Assembly: GCA_046530765.1 (NCBI GenBank)
Contig: JBHEQS010000017.1
Location: forward strand, 1 to 27,821
Source of the DNA: Arsenophonus sp046530765
Lineage (GTDB): Bacteria > Pseudomonadota > Gammaproteobacteria > Enterobacterales > Enterobacteriaceae
Length of the DNA stretch: 27,821 nucleotides
Direction of reading: 5' to 3'
Shown here: in pieces, positions 11,205-19,052 of the stretch
Position numbering within the stretch: the stretch's first letter is position 1
How the letters are laid out: each line of letters starts with the position of its first letter
Notes under the pieces: generated by a model
The model's input: the letters and a program-made list of their open reading frames with translations, nothing else
Databases searched by the model: none
Told to the model about the DNA's origin: nothing
Program-made: the position numbers and the translations under genes

Positions 11205-11230
11205 TAATTAATTTAAAAATAAATTAATTA
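11205..11230. repeat. 11-bp hairpin just after the sucB stop
   Basis: Arms 11205-11215 and 11220-11230 are perfectly complementary around an AAAA loop, beginning directly after the sucB stop codon. The stem is entirely A:T and no T-tract follows, so it is unlikely to end transcription. In E. coli sucABCD is read as one unit, and this hairpin might at most affect processing between sucB and sucC. Confidence 0.4.
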
Positions 11231-11332
11231 CCGAGTCTAGAATAAGAATTTATTAATTTTTTATTTATTAATATTTAAATAAAATCTATATAGACTTAAT
11301 GTCTATGTCAGAATAATTATGGATATAGAACA

Positions 11333-12499
11333 ATGAACCTACATGAATATCAGGCAAAACAATTGTTTGCACGTTATGGTTTACCAGTACCAATAGGTTA
11401 TACTTGTAAAACACTAAAAGAGGCAGAAGATGCAATAATAAAATTAGGTGATAGCCCTTGGGTTATGAAGTGTCAGGTGCATGCTGGTGGTAGAGGTAAA
11501 GCTGGTGGAATAAAAATTGTTAATAATATAAATGAAGTCAGGATATTTACTGAAAATTGGTTAGGAAAACGTTTAGTAACTCATCAAACAGGCGCTACTG
11601 GTCAGCAGGTTAATAAAATTTTGCTAGAAGCAGCAATAAATATTGATAAAGAATTTTATTTAAGTTCATTGATAGATCGTTGCACTAATCGTATAATATT
11701 TATGGTATCAACCGAAGGTGGAGTTGAAATTGAGGAAATAGTAGAAAAGACACCAGAACTTATTCATAAAGTTATTATAGATCCATTAACAGGACCTATG
11801 CCATATCAAGGACGTGAAATTGCTTTTAAGCTAGGTTTAATCGGAAAACAAATTGCTGAATTTGTTAAAATATTTATTGGATTGATTACAATTTTTCTAG
11901 AGCGTGATCTAACATTGATAGAAATAAATCCATTTGTTATAACTAAACAAGGGGATTTAATATGTTTAGATGGAAAAGTTATTGCTGATAGTAATGCATT
12001 ATATCGACAAATAGAATTGCAAAAAATGCGTGATATTTCTCAAGAAGACCCGCGTGAAGCTCATGCATCAGAGTGGAAATTGAATTATGTTGCTTTAGAT
12101 GGAAATATTGGGTGTATGGTTAATGGTGCTGGGTTAGCAATGGGAACAATGGATATTGTAAAATTATACGGTGGTAATCCAGCTAATTTTCTAGATGTTG
12201 GTGGCAGTGCAACTAAGGATCGTGTAGCGGAAGCATTTAAAATTATATTATCTGATAAAAATGTTAGAGTACTTTTAATCAATATTTTTGGAGGCATTGT
12301 TCGGTGTGACTTAATTGCAGATGGTATTATTGGAGCAGTTAAAAAAATTGGAGTAAAAATTCCAATTATTGTTCGTCTTGAGGGAAATCATTCAGAGCTC
12401 GGTACTAAAAAGTTATCTGATGCTGACATAAATATTACTGTTGCGAGAAGTTTGATCAGTGCAGCACAAAAAGCAGTAGCAGCAGCAAAGGTGAAATAA
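11333..12499 (+). CDS. sucC: Succinyl-CoA synthetase beta subunit SucC
   Basis: This is the beta subunit of succinyl-CoA synthetase, which with SucD makes succinate, CoA and ATP (or GTP) from succinyl-CoA. At 388 residues it has the standard length and is collinear with E. coli SucC. The N-terminal ATP-grasp domain begins MNLHEYQAKQLFARYGLP and carries KCQVHAGGRGKAGG (about residues 46-60). ERDLTLIEINPFVIT holds metal-binding acidic and Asn residues (about 190-205). The C-terminal CoA-ligase-like domain has NYVALDGNIGCMVNGAGLAMG, GGSATKDRV and NIFGGIVRCD. GGSATK replaces GGGATK, as I recall the E. coli sequence. The start has only a weak GGA at 11321-11323. It lies 128 bases after sucB and 3 bases before sucD. 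Confidence 0.97.
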   Translation: MNLHEYQAKQLFARYGLPVPIGYTCKTLKEAEDAIIKLGDSPWVMKCQVHAGGRGKAGGIKIVNNINEVRIFTENWLGKRLVTHQTGATGQQVNKILLEAAINIDKEFYLSSLIDRCTNRIIFMVSTEGGVEIEEIVEKTPELIHKVIIDPLTGPMPYQGREIAFKLGLIGKQIAEFVKIFIGLITIFLERDLTLIEINPFVITKQGDLICLDGKVIADSNALYRQIELQKMRDISQEDPREAHASEWKLNYVALDGNIGCMVNGAGLAMGTMDIVKLYGGNPANFLDVGGSATKDRVAEAFKIILSDKNVRVLLINIFGGIVRCDLIADGIIGAVKKIGVKIPIIVRLEGNHSELGTKKLSDADINITVARSLISAAQKAVAAAKVK

Positions 12500-12502
12500 G
12501 TA

Positions 12503-13378
12503 ATGTCTATTTTAATTGATAAAAACACTAAAGTTATATGCCAAGGATTTACAGGTATCCAAGGAACTTTTCATTCAGAACAGGCAATTGCTTATGGAAC
12601 AAAAATAAGTGGTGGTGTAACACCAGGAAAAGGTGGAAAAATACATTTAGGATTGCCTGTTTTCAATACAGTAAGTGAAGCTGTTAAATTTACACATGCA
12701 ACAGCATCTGTTATTTATGTCCCAGCTCGATTCTGTAAAGACTCTATACTTGAGGCGATTAATGGTGGAATCAAACTAATTATTACAATTACAGAAGGAA
12801 TTCCAACATTAGATATGTTAATTGTAAAGGCAAAGTTAGATGAGATTGGTGTAAAAATGATAGGACCAAATTGTCCAGGAATTATTACACCTGGTGAATG
12901 TAAAATCGGAATTCAACCTGGATATATTCATAAACCTGGGAAAATAGGTATTGTATCACGCTCTGGTACATTAACTTATGAGGCTGTTAAACAGATAACT
13001 GATAGTGGATTAGGGCAATCTACATGTGTTGGCATTGGTGGAGATCCTATTCTAGGTTCAAACTTTATTGATATATTGAAACTATTTCAAGAAGATTCTC
13101 AAACTGAAGCTATAGTCATGATCGGTGAAATTGGTGGCACAGCAGAAGAAGAAGCAGCTGTTTATATTAAACAGAATATAACAAAACCAATTATTGCTTA
13201 TATTGCAGGAGTAACAGCACCAAAGAGTAAGCGCATGGGGCATGCTGGTGCAATTATTTCTGGTGGAAAAGGTACAGCAGATGAGAAGTTTGCTAGCTTA
13301 TCGGAAGCTGGTGTAAAAACTGTTCGTAGTTTAACTAAAATTGGTGAAGTAGTTCAGCAATTAGTATCTAATAAATAA
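12503..13378 (+). CDS. sucD: Succinyl-CoA synthetase alpha subunit SucD
   Basis: This is the alpha subunit of succinyl-CoA synthetase, carrying the phosphohistidine intermediate and the CoA site. The 291 residues match the usual ~289. The N-terminal Rossmann-like CoA-binding domain shows VICQGFTGIQGTFHSEQAI and GGVTPGKGG. MIGPNCPGIITPGECKIGI follows, with the IGGDPILGSNFID segment after it. The active-site histidine is H247 in RMGHAGAIISGGKGTADEKF, and the nearby IGEIGGTAEEEAA is conserved. The gene starts 3 bases after the sucC stop with AAAGGTG 10 or so bases upstream inside sucC, so the pair is almost certainly co-translated. A strong terminator begins 20 bases after its stop. Confidence 0.97.
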   Translation: MSILIDKNTKVICQGFTGIQGTFHSEQAIAYGTKISGGVTPGKGGKIHLGLPVFNTVSEAVKFTHATASVIYVPARFCKDSILEAINGGIKLIITITEGIPTLDMLIVKAKLDEIGVKMIGPNCPGIITPGECKIGIQPGYIHKPGKIGIVSRSGTLTYEAVKQITDSGLGQSTCVGIGGDPILGSNFIDILKLFQEDSQTEAIVMIGEIGGTAEEEAAVYIKQNITKPIIAYIAGVTAPKSKRMGHAGAIISGGKGTADEKFASLSEAGVKTVRSLTKIGEVVQQLVSNK

Positions 13379-13397
13379 CTTAATTTATATTATTATC

Positions 13398-13434
13398 AGC
13401 AAAAGCCACTATAAAATAGTGGCTTTTGCTTTTA
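13398..13434 (+). terminator. Rho-independent terminator of the suc operon
   Basis: A 15-bp perfect stem (13398-13412 with 13416-13430) encloses a 3-nt loop, begins 20 bases after the sucD stop and is followed by TTTA. The stem includes AGC, GCC and C:G pairs, far richer in GC than the surroundings. Its AGCAAAAGCCACTA arm is symmetric, so it could also act on the other strand. Confidence 0.8.
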
Positions 13435-13488
13435 TAGAGCTTTAATACTGATGTGTTTACTTTATCAGTATTAAAGCTCTATAAAAGC
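13428..13488. repeat. 25-bp perfect inverted repeat overlapping the suc terminator
   Basis: Arms 13428-13452 and 13464-13488 are exactly complementary with an 11-nt loop (13453-13463). The left arm shares its first three bases (GCT, 13428-13430) with the right arm of the suc terminator, so the two structures compete for those bases or stack end to end. The stem contains GC-bearing GAGC and GCTC segments. It may be a backup or bidirectional terminator. Confidence 0.85.
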
Positions 13489-13664
13489 GTTAAAATAACC
13501 AATAACATTAATTATTTATAGTTGAAATAATTTAGTTATAGTAAAAATATAAATTATATATTTAATTTTTTTATGTAAAATGTAATTTAAAAGAATAAAA
13601 AAACTTAAATATAAGAAAAATTTTTAGATGATTTTCATATATATTTGATAAATATATATAAATT

Positions 13665-13686
13665 TATTAGGTTAATTAACCTAATA
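13665..13686. promoter_or_regulatory. 22-bp perfect palindrome containing GTTAATTAAC
   Basis: Bases 13665-13675 are the exact reverse complement of 13676-13686, and the centre reads GTTAATTAAC. This resembles the ArcA recognition core GTTAATTA, and in E. coli ArcA controls cydAB from sites well upstream of the gene. It lies about 740 bases before cydA. In DNA this AT-rich a match to ArcA is weak evidence, so the regulatory reading is inference; the palindrome itself is certain. Confidence 0.25.
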
Positions 13687-14411
13687 TTATTAATCTATTT
13701 GTACAAAAGATTAATAAATGAAAATAAATATTTTAAATAATATAAAAAATATTGTCGAAAAATAGACAAATTTTATTTAGCATTTTTTTAAAAGATGCTA
13801 TTTAATGGGATTTAAAATTAATTATTATATATAAAAATTTAATAATTCAATTTAAAAATAAAAATTTATTAAAAACAAAATAATCAAAGCATATCATTTT
13901 TATTAATATAAATTAATTTACTTATGATATTTTGCACACAAACAGTTATGCATTAAGAAACATAAATACGATTAATATATACAATGTTTAGTTAACTATA
14001 ATAATAATTAAAATTATTTGTTACTTTTAAATATAAATTTCTAATGTTAAAATTATTAAGATATTAATAACAACTTGTTTTATTAATATACTCTTAAGAG
14101 ACTTATCCACCTGTAATTTTATAAAAATTCTAAATTTTAGACAGTGCTAATTCTTATAAACGTAAAATATTTTATAAGACATTGATAATAAAAAATTAAA
14201 TTGTCTCATTATATACAAGCTATTCATTTAATAAAATTATTTCTGATGAATTTAGTATTTTATTAAATATAAAACATAGTAATCTAATTAAAAATTTAAT
14301 TTTAATTACCTTGAGTCTATTTATCATAAGTATATATAAGAGTGCTATTATTAAAATGTTTATTTTCATAATAATATAGATGGATAAAGTCAATATATTA
14401 CTGGTAGCAGT

Positions 14412-14418
14412 AAGGAGT
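14412..14418 (+). promoter_or_regulatory. Strong ribosome-binding site of cydA
   Basis: AAGGAGT lies four bases before the cydA ATG and is the best Shine-Dalgarno match in the window. It fixes the cydA start, which also gives H19 its known position. Confidence 0.85.
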
Positions 14419-14422
14419 CAAA

Positions 14423-15973
14423 ATGTTTGATATTCTCGAACTATCAAGGTTGCAGTTTGCATTAACTGCAATGTATCATTTCCTATTTGTTCCATTAACA
14501 CTTGGTATGTCATTTTTATTAGCTATAATGGAAACAACATATGTTATTTCTGGTAAACAAATATATAAAGATATGACAAAATTCTGGGGTAAATTATTTG
14601 TTATTAACTTTGCTTTAGGTATTACAACAGGTTTAACCATGGAATTCCAATTTGGAACTAACTGGTCATATTATTCACATTATGTTGGTGATATTTTTGG
14701 TGCCCCACTAGCAATTGAAGGATTAATGGCTTTTTTCTTGGAGTCAACATTTGTTGGTTTATTTATTTTCGGATGGGATCGTTTAACTAAAATTCAACAT
14801 TTGGCCAGCACATGGATGGTTGCTATAGGTTCTAATTTTTCAGCATTGTGGATTTTAATTGCTAATGCTTGGATGCAAAATCCTATTGCCTCTAATTTTA
14901 ATTTTAAAACAATGCGGATGGAAATGCTAAGTTTTTCAGAATTAATTTTAAATCCAGTAGCACAAGTTAAATTTGTTCATACAGTTGCAGCAGGTTATTG
15001 TACTGGTGCGATCTTTATTTTAGGTATCAGTGCTTATTACTTACTAAGAGGTCGTGATCTAAACTTTGCTAAACGATCTTTTGCAATAGCGGCAAGTTTT
15101 GGTATTTCTTCAGTTCTTTCTGTAATTATTTTGGGTGATGAATCTGGCTATAAAATGGGAGATGTTCAAAAAACTAAATTAGCTGCTATTGAAGCTGAAT
15201 GGGAAACACAAGCTCCGCCGGCTTCGTTTAATCTATTTACTATACCTAATAGCGAAAAAATGAAAAATAAATTTTCAATAGAAATACCATGGTTAATGGG
15301 AATTATCGCAACACGCTCTATTGATACACCAGTTTTGGGTTTAAAAGATTTAATGGAGCAACATGAAGTTCGTATTCGTAATGGTATTAAAGCTTATGCA
15401 CTTTTAAAAAAATTACAATCTGGAAATAATAATCTTGATATTCTTAAAGAATTTGATGCAAATAAAAAAGATCTAGGATATGGATTATTGTTAAAACACT
15501 ATACACCTAATGTTATTGATGCAACAGAAGAACATATTAAAAAAGCTACAAAAGATAGTATTCCAAAAGTCGGTCCTTTATTTTGGGGATTTAGAATTAT
15601 GGTAGTTTGCGGTTTACTTATGTTACTTGTTTTTATTTTATCATTCTTATCTGTTATTCGTAATTGTATTGGCGAAAAAAAATGGCTTTTATATTTATCT
15701 ATGTTTGCAATTCCGTTACCATGGATTGCAGTTGAGGCTGGTTGGTTTGTGTCTGAATATGGTCGTCAACCATGGGCGATTGGTGAAATATTACCAACAG
15801 CAGTGGCGCATTCTGCATTAAATATCTCTGATCTAATTTTTTCAATGGCGTTAATATGTTTTCTGTATACTTTATTTTTAATTATTGAATTGTTCTTGAT
15901 GTTCAAATTTGCACGCAAAGGACCAAGTATTCTTAAAACAGGGAGTTACCATTATGAGCAAAAAAATATTTAG
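14423..15973 (+). CDS. cydA: Cytochrome bd-I ubiquinol oxidase subunit I CydA
   Basis: This is the large inner-membrane subunit of cytochrome bd, which oxidises quinol and reduces oxygen to water with high affinity; it carries hemes b558, b595 and d. At 516 residues it nearly equals the usual ~522. The heme ligands fall exactly at the E. coli positions: H19 in TAMYHFLF, H186 in FVHTVAAGY and M393 in FRIMV. The quinol (Q) loop retains GDVQKTKLAAIEAEWETQ with the Lys and Glu needed for quinol binding. The C-terminal half keeps the PWIAVEAGWFVSEYGRQPW signature and ends with helices. It leads the cyd operon and is followed after 35 bases by cydB. Confidence 0.97.
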   Translation: MFDILELSRLQFALTAMYHFLFVPLTLGMSFLLAIMETTYVISGKQIYKDMTKFWGKLFVINFALGITTGLTMEFQFGTNWSYYSHYVGDIFGAPLAIEGLMAFFLESTFVGLFIFGWDRLTKIQHLASTWMVAIGSNFSALWILIANAWMQNPIASNFNFKTMRMEMLSFSELILNPVAQVKFVHTVAAGYCTGAIFILGISAYYLLRGRDLNFAKRSFAIAASFGISSVLSVIILGDESGYKMGDVQKTKLAAIEAEWETQAPPASFNLFTIPNSEKMKNKFSIEIPWLMGIIATRSIDTPVLGLKDLMEQHEVRIRNGIKAYALLKKLQSGNNNLDILKEFDANKKDLGYGLLLKHYTPNVIDATEEHIKKATKDSIPKVGPLFWGFRIMVVCGLLMLLVFILSFLSVIRNCIGEKKWLLYLSMFAIPLPWIAVEAGWFVSEYGRQPWAIGEILPTAVAHSALNISDLIFSMALICFLYTLFLIIELFLMFKFARKGPSILKTGSYHYEQKNI

Positions 15974-16008
15974 CAAAATACGATTACTTAGTTTGTAGGA
16001 ATTTATTT

Positions 16009-17148
16009 ATGTTTGATTATGAAACTTTAAGATTTGTATGGTGGATACTTATTGGTATTTTGATGATCGGTTTTGCTGTAACTGATGGTTTTGATATGGG
16101 TGTTGGTATATTATTGCCATTTATAGGGAAAACTGACATTGAACGACGAATCATAATCAATTCAATTGCACCACATTGGGATGGTAATCAGGTTTGGTTT
16201 GTAACTACTGGCGGTGCGCTATTTGCAGCTTGGCCGATGGTTTATGCTACAGCATTTTCTGGTTTTTATATTGCCATGACAATAGTTTTGGCTGCACTAT
16301 TTTTTAGACCAGTCGGTTTCGATTATCGTTCTAAGATTGAGAATTTAAAATGGCGAACAATGTGGGATTATGGAATATTTATTGGTAGCTTTATTCCACC
16401 TTTGATGATCGGTATTATTTTTGGTAATTTATTGCTAGGGGTTCCTTTTGTAGTCAATGATCAATTGTATTTAAATTACAATGGTTCTTTTTTTGGTTTA
16501 CTTAATCCTTATGGTTTTCTGTCAGGAATTATTTCTATAATGATGATAATAACTCAAGGTGCAACTTATCTTCAAATGCGCACTGTTGGAAAATTATATT
16601 TACGGTCGCGTCATGCCACATATATCACTACTTTTTTTACTTTAATTGCTTTTTTAACTGCTTGTTTATGCTTAATATATGCAATTAATGGTTATTATAT
16701 TAAAAGCACAATAGATACTCATGCTGTTTCAAATCCACTGCATAAAGAAGTAATAAGAGGAGTAGGTGTATGGTTTACTAATTTTATAAGCAAACCAGAA
16801 TTATTTACATTTCCTATACTTGGATTAATATTTCCAATATTAACTATATTATCCACTAAGCTTAATAAAGGGTGGTTGGCATTTTTATTTTCATCACTGA
16901 TAATTGCTTGCATTATTTTAACATTCGGCATTAGTATGTTTCCGTTTATTATACCTTCTAGCGCGCAACCTAATGCTAGTTTAACAATTTGGGATTCTAC
17001 TTCTAGTTTATTTACATTGCAAATAATGACTTGTATTGCAATTATTTTTATACCTATAATATTAATATATACGGTCTGGTGTTACTATAAAATGTTTGGC
17101 AGAATCGATAAAATGCTTATTGAAAATAATAAGAATTCATTATATTAA
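16009..17148 (+). CDS. cydB: Cytochrome bd-I ubiquinol oxidase subunit II CydB
   Basis: This is the second integral membrane subunit of cytochrome bd, needed for heme assembly and stability of CydA. Its 379 residues are exactly the E. coli length, and the two proteins align without obvious gaps. Diagnostic stretches are IGFAVTDGFDMGVG, INSIAPHWDGNQVWF, GGALFAAWPMVYA, FFRPVGFDYRSK and MIITQGATYLQMRT. The end NNKNSLY parallels the family end. Eight or nine hydrophobic segments are visible. AGGA at 15997-16000 sits eight bases before the ATG. The cydX start lies 11 bases after the stop. Confidence 0.97.
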   Translation: MFDYETLRFVWWILIGILMIGFAVTDGFDMGVGILLPFIGKTDIERRIIINSIAPHWDGNQVWFVTTGGALFAAWPMVYATAFSGFYIAMTIVLAALFFRPVGFDYRSKIENLKWRTMWDYGIFIGSFIPPLMIGIIFGNLLLGVPFVVNDQLYLNYNGSFFGLLNPYGFLSGIISIMMIITQGATYLQMRTVGKLYLRSRHATYITTFFTLIAFLTACLCLIYAINGYYIKSTIDTHAVSNPLHKEVIRGVGVWFTNFISKPELFTFPILGLIFPILTILSTKLNKGWLAFLFSSLIIACIILTFGISMFPFIIPSSAQPNASLTIWDSTSSLFTLQIMTCIAIIFIPIILIYTVWCYYKMFGRIDKMLIENNKNSLY

Positions 17149-17159
17149 GGATGGAATAT

Positions 17160-17279
17160 ATGTGGTATTTTATCTGGATTTTGGGAACTTTACTTGCTTG
17201 TAGTTTTTCTATAATTACTGTCTTATATATTGATTACACAGAATGTAATTTTTCTAAAAAATCTAAAAAATATTTTTAA
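17160..17279 (+). CDS. cydX: Cytochrome bd-I small subunit CydX
   Basis: This short gene encodes 39 residues that match E. coli CydX at its N-terminus: MWYFIWILGTLLACSF, one transmembrane helix (about residues 3-23). CydX binds CydA and stabilises the heme b595/d site, and its loss lowers oxidase activity. The tail is replaced by a Lys/Asn-rich end (SKKSKKYF), where the family tail is variable. AAGG at 17147-17150 overlaps the cydB stop and serves this ATG. An in-frame ATG at 17151 is possible but leaves no room for that site. The ybgE gene that follows in E. coli is absent. Confidence 0.92.
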   Translation: MWYFIWILGTLLACSFSIITVLYIDYTECNFSKKSKKYF

Positions 17280-17897
17280 TAATTAATTATAGATAAATTT
17301 TTTTTTAAAAATAAAGTGATAAGGATCTATTTAAGATCTTTATTACTTTATGTATTTTCTATAGTTTTATATTTTTGCTTATAGATGTGCACAACAAATA
17401 TTAATTATCTTGCTATGCCGTATGAATTACTGTTAATTTTAGCAATTTATAATGGTATAATATTTTATATTTAGTTTTTTACATAAAAAGTTTTGGTTTT
17501 TTTATATTTATCAACTTCTTCAATATTAATGTGTAGAATATTATATTTTTTTATTATCTTTATTTTTAATAAATAATTTATAATTTACTATTTTTATAAT
17601 TTTATTTGCAAATAATTCCAATATATAATTAACTTAAGTGTAGTTATAAATAATTGATTGATATTAAATTGGAAATAAAAATATAATATTTTATATTCTA
17701 ATACATATTTATTGGTAAGATACTAATTATTTGAAGATATAGTTTGTTACTATATATAAATGCATATTTTTTTTTCAAATTTACGATGGATATAATAGTC
17801 GAGAGGATTTATAGCCGGTATATTACTAGTATTTTACTAAAGTCATCAATAATAAAGTCAACAAAACCACAAGGTACATTGTTTCGGAGTTTAACAA
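17280..17897. other. Decayed interval between cydX and tolQ
   Basis: E. coli has ybgE and ybgC in this place. Here no full frame survives. The left part holds a terminator-like hairpin at 17311-17351, the middle is AT-rich without recognisable coding content, and the right end (from about 17760) holds an apparent ybgC remnant. The tolQ ribosome-binding site GGAG is at 17886-17889, inside the remnant. Confidence 0.7.
17311..17351 (+). terminator. Hairpin closing the cydABX operon
   Basis: Arms 17311-17327 and 17335-17351 pair over 17 positions, two of them G-U wobbles, with a 7-nt loop. The stem includes GATC on both arms and begins 32 bases after the cydX stop. A T-containing but broken tract follows (GTATTTTC). 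It is probably the cyd operon terminator. Confidence 0.6.
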
Positions 17898-17901
17898 GTG
17901 A
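17760..17901 (+). pseudogene. ybgC: Remnant of ybgC (acyl-CoA thioesterase), ends overlapping tolQ
   Basis: In E. coli ybgC ends ...SIVAEFKQ and its stop overlaps the tolQ GTG. Here the bases just before and into tolQ read, in one frame, YIVSEFNK and then TGA at 17899-17901, with the same overlap. Upstream, an ATG at 17760 is followed by an LRW (compare FRW near the start of YbgC). After a shift there is Glu-Asp (GAGGAT, 17811-17816) and then Ala-Gly (GCCGGT, 17824-17829), echoing the conserved YYEDTDAGG. The middle of the ~134-residue protein is gone and stops interrupt all frames. So both ends of ybgC seem to survive around a large deletion. The C-terminal match is better than the N-terminal one; the comparison is from memory. 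Confidence 0.5.
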
Positions 17902-18626
17902 CTGACATAAATATCTTATATTTATTCCTAAAAGCAAATTTTTTAGTTCAACTAGTTATTTTGATATTAATAGGATTTTCTATTGCCTCTTGGGCTATTA
18001 TTATTCAAAGAACAAAAGTTTTAAATTTAGCAACAAAAAAAGTTACAGCTTTTGAGAATCGATTTTTATCTGGTATTGAATTACTTCATCTCTATAAAGA
18101 ATGCAAAAAGAATCGTAATACATTAACAGGATTAGAACAGATTTTCTATTCTGGATTTGAAGAATTTTCTCGTTTACATCAATCCAATCTTCTTATTCAA
18201 GAATCTGTAGTAAGCGGAATGTATAGAGCTATGAGAATATCAATTAATCGTGAGATAAAATTATTAGAATTGTATATTCCATTTTTAGGTACTGTAGGTT
18301 CAATAAGTCCTTACATTGGACTATTTGGCACTGTATGTGGAATAATGCACACTTTTATTGCCTTTGGTTCGGTAAAACATACAACATTACAAATGGTTGC
18401 TCCAGGTATTGCTGAAGTATTAATTACAACAGCAATAGGATTGTTTGCAGCCATTCCAGCTGTGATGGCTTATAATAGATTGAATCTACGAGTTAATAAA
18501 TTAGAACAAACTTATGATAATTTTATGGAAGAATTTATATCCATTTTACATCGTCAAGATTTTTCTTCTAAAATAATAAATGATGAGAATAGAAAATGTC
18601 ATGCATTCAACATAAACGTGAATTAA
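17898..18626 (+). CDS. tolQ: Tol-Pal motor subunit TolQ
   Basis: TolQ is an inner-membrane proton-channel protein related to ExbB and MotA. With TolR it uses the proton gradient to energise TolA. The 242 residues begin MTDINILYLFLKANFL and contain three membrane helices (about 15-36, 132-155 and 168-190). The conserved FLGTVGSISPYIGLFGTV and MVAPGIAEVLITTAIGLFAAIPAVMAYNRL mark helices 2 and 3. It starts at GTG, as in E. coli, with GGAG eight bases upstream. The expected Trp of GTVWGIM is Cys (C147). The C-terminus is replaced by an unrelated tail that runs 31 bases into tolR, suggesting coupled translation. Confidence 0.96.
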   Translation: MTDINILYLFLKANFLVQLVILILIGFSIASWAIIIQRTKVLNLATKKVTAFENRFLSGIELLHLYKECKKNRNTLTGLEQIFYSGFEEFSRLHQSNLLIQESVVSGMYRAMRISINREIKLLELYIPFLGTVGSISPYIGLFGTVCGIMHTFIAFGSVKHTTLQMVAPGIAEVLITTAIGLFAAIPAVMAYNRLNLRVNKLEQTYDNFMEEFISILHRQDFSSKIINDENRKCHAFNINVN

Positions 18627-19018
18627 AATCTGAAATTAATATTATTCCTTTATTGGATGTACTATTAGTTTTGTTACTAATATTCATAGCAACAGCTCCT
18701 ATTGTTTCGCAAAGCATAAAAGTAGAATTACCTAGTTCGTCACAATCAGGAATTTTGACAGACAATTATTCTTCACCTATTATTCTTGAAGTATTTGGAG
18801 ATGAAAAATATACTATTATTATTGATGGTCATCGAGAAGAATTTTTACAACAAAAGGAAATTGAGTGGATAACAAAAAAAATTTTCATAAAATATCCACA
18901 GAGTTTTTTTTTAATAGGTGGCGACAAAGATGTGCCTTATAAAGAAGTTATTAAGGCTCTAAATATACTTCATCAATCTGGAATAAAATCTATTGGATTT
19001 ATGACTAAACCTATTTAA
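18596..19018 (+). CDS. tolR: Tol-Pal motor subunit TolR
   Basis: TolR is the ExbD/MotB-like partner of TolQ, with a cytoplasmic start, one membrane helix and a periplasmic domain. Its 140 residues compare with 142 in E. coli. The segment LKSEINIIPLLDVLLVLLLIF holds the proton-carrying aspartate (D21). The periplasmic part ends with FLIGGDKDVPYKEVIKALNILHQSG and the final FMTKPI, as in the family. It begins inside the last codons of tolQ (31-base overlap) and is followed after 34 bases by tolA. Confidence 0.96.
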   Translation: MSCIQHKRELKSEINIIPLLDVLLVLLLIFIATAPIVSQSIKVELPSSSQSGILTDNYSSPIILEVFGDEKYTIIIDGHREEFLQQKEIEWITKKIFIKYPQSFFLIGGDKDVPYKEVIKALNILHQSGIKSIGFMTKPI

Positions 19019-19052
19019 TAAAATTAGATAATTACTTGTTTGGAAATATGTT

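Larger units (their letters stand above)
13379..14422. other. Non-coding interval between sucD and cydA
   Basis: About one kilobase without a gene. The first hundred bases hold two overlapping hairpins that end the suc operon (listed separately). The rest is AT-rich with a 22-bp palindrome at 13665-13686 and the cydA ribosome-binding site at its right end. In E. coli the mng genes lie between sucD and cydA; nothing resembling them remains. The cydA promoter must lie here, but I cannot fix it, because -10-like A/T hexamers are everywhere. Confidence 0.7.

Noticed and set aside
15627..15821. Plus-strand open frame inside cydA in another frame
   Set aside because: Overlaps conserved CydA sequence entirely and shows no independent signature.
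17151..17159. Upstream in-frame ATG for cydX
   Set aside because: It would leave the AAGG site directly adjacent to the start; the MWYF start of the family begins at 17160.
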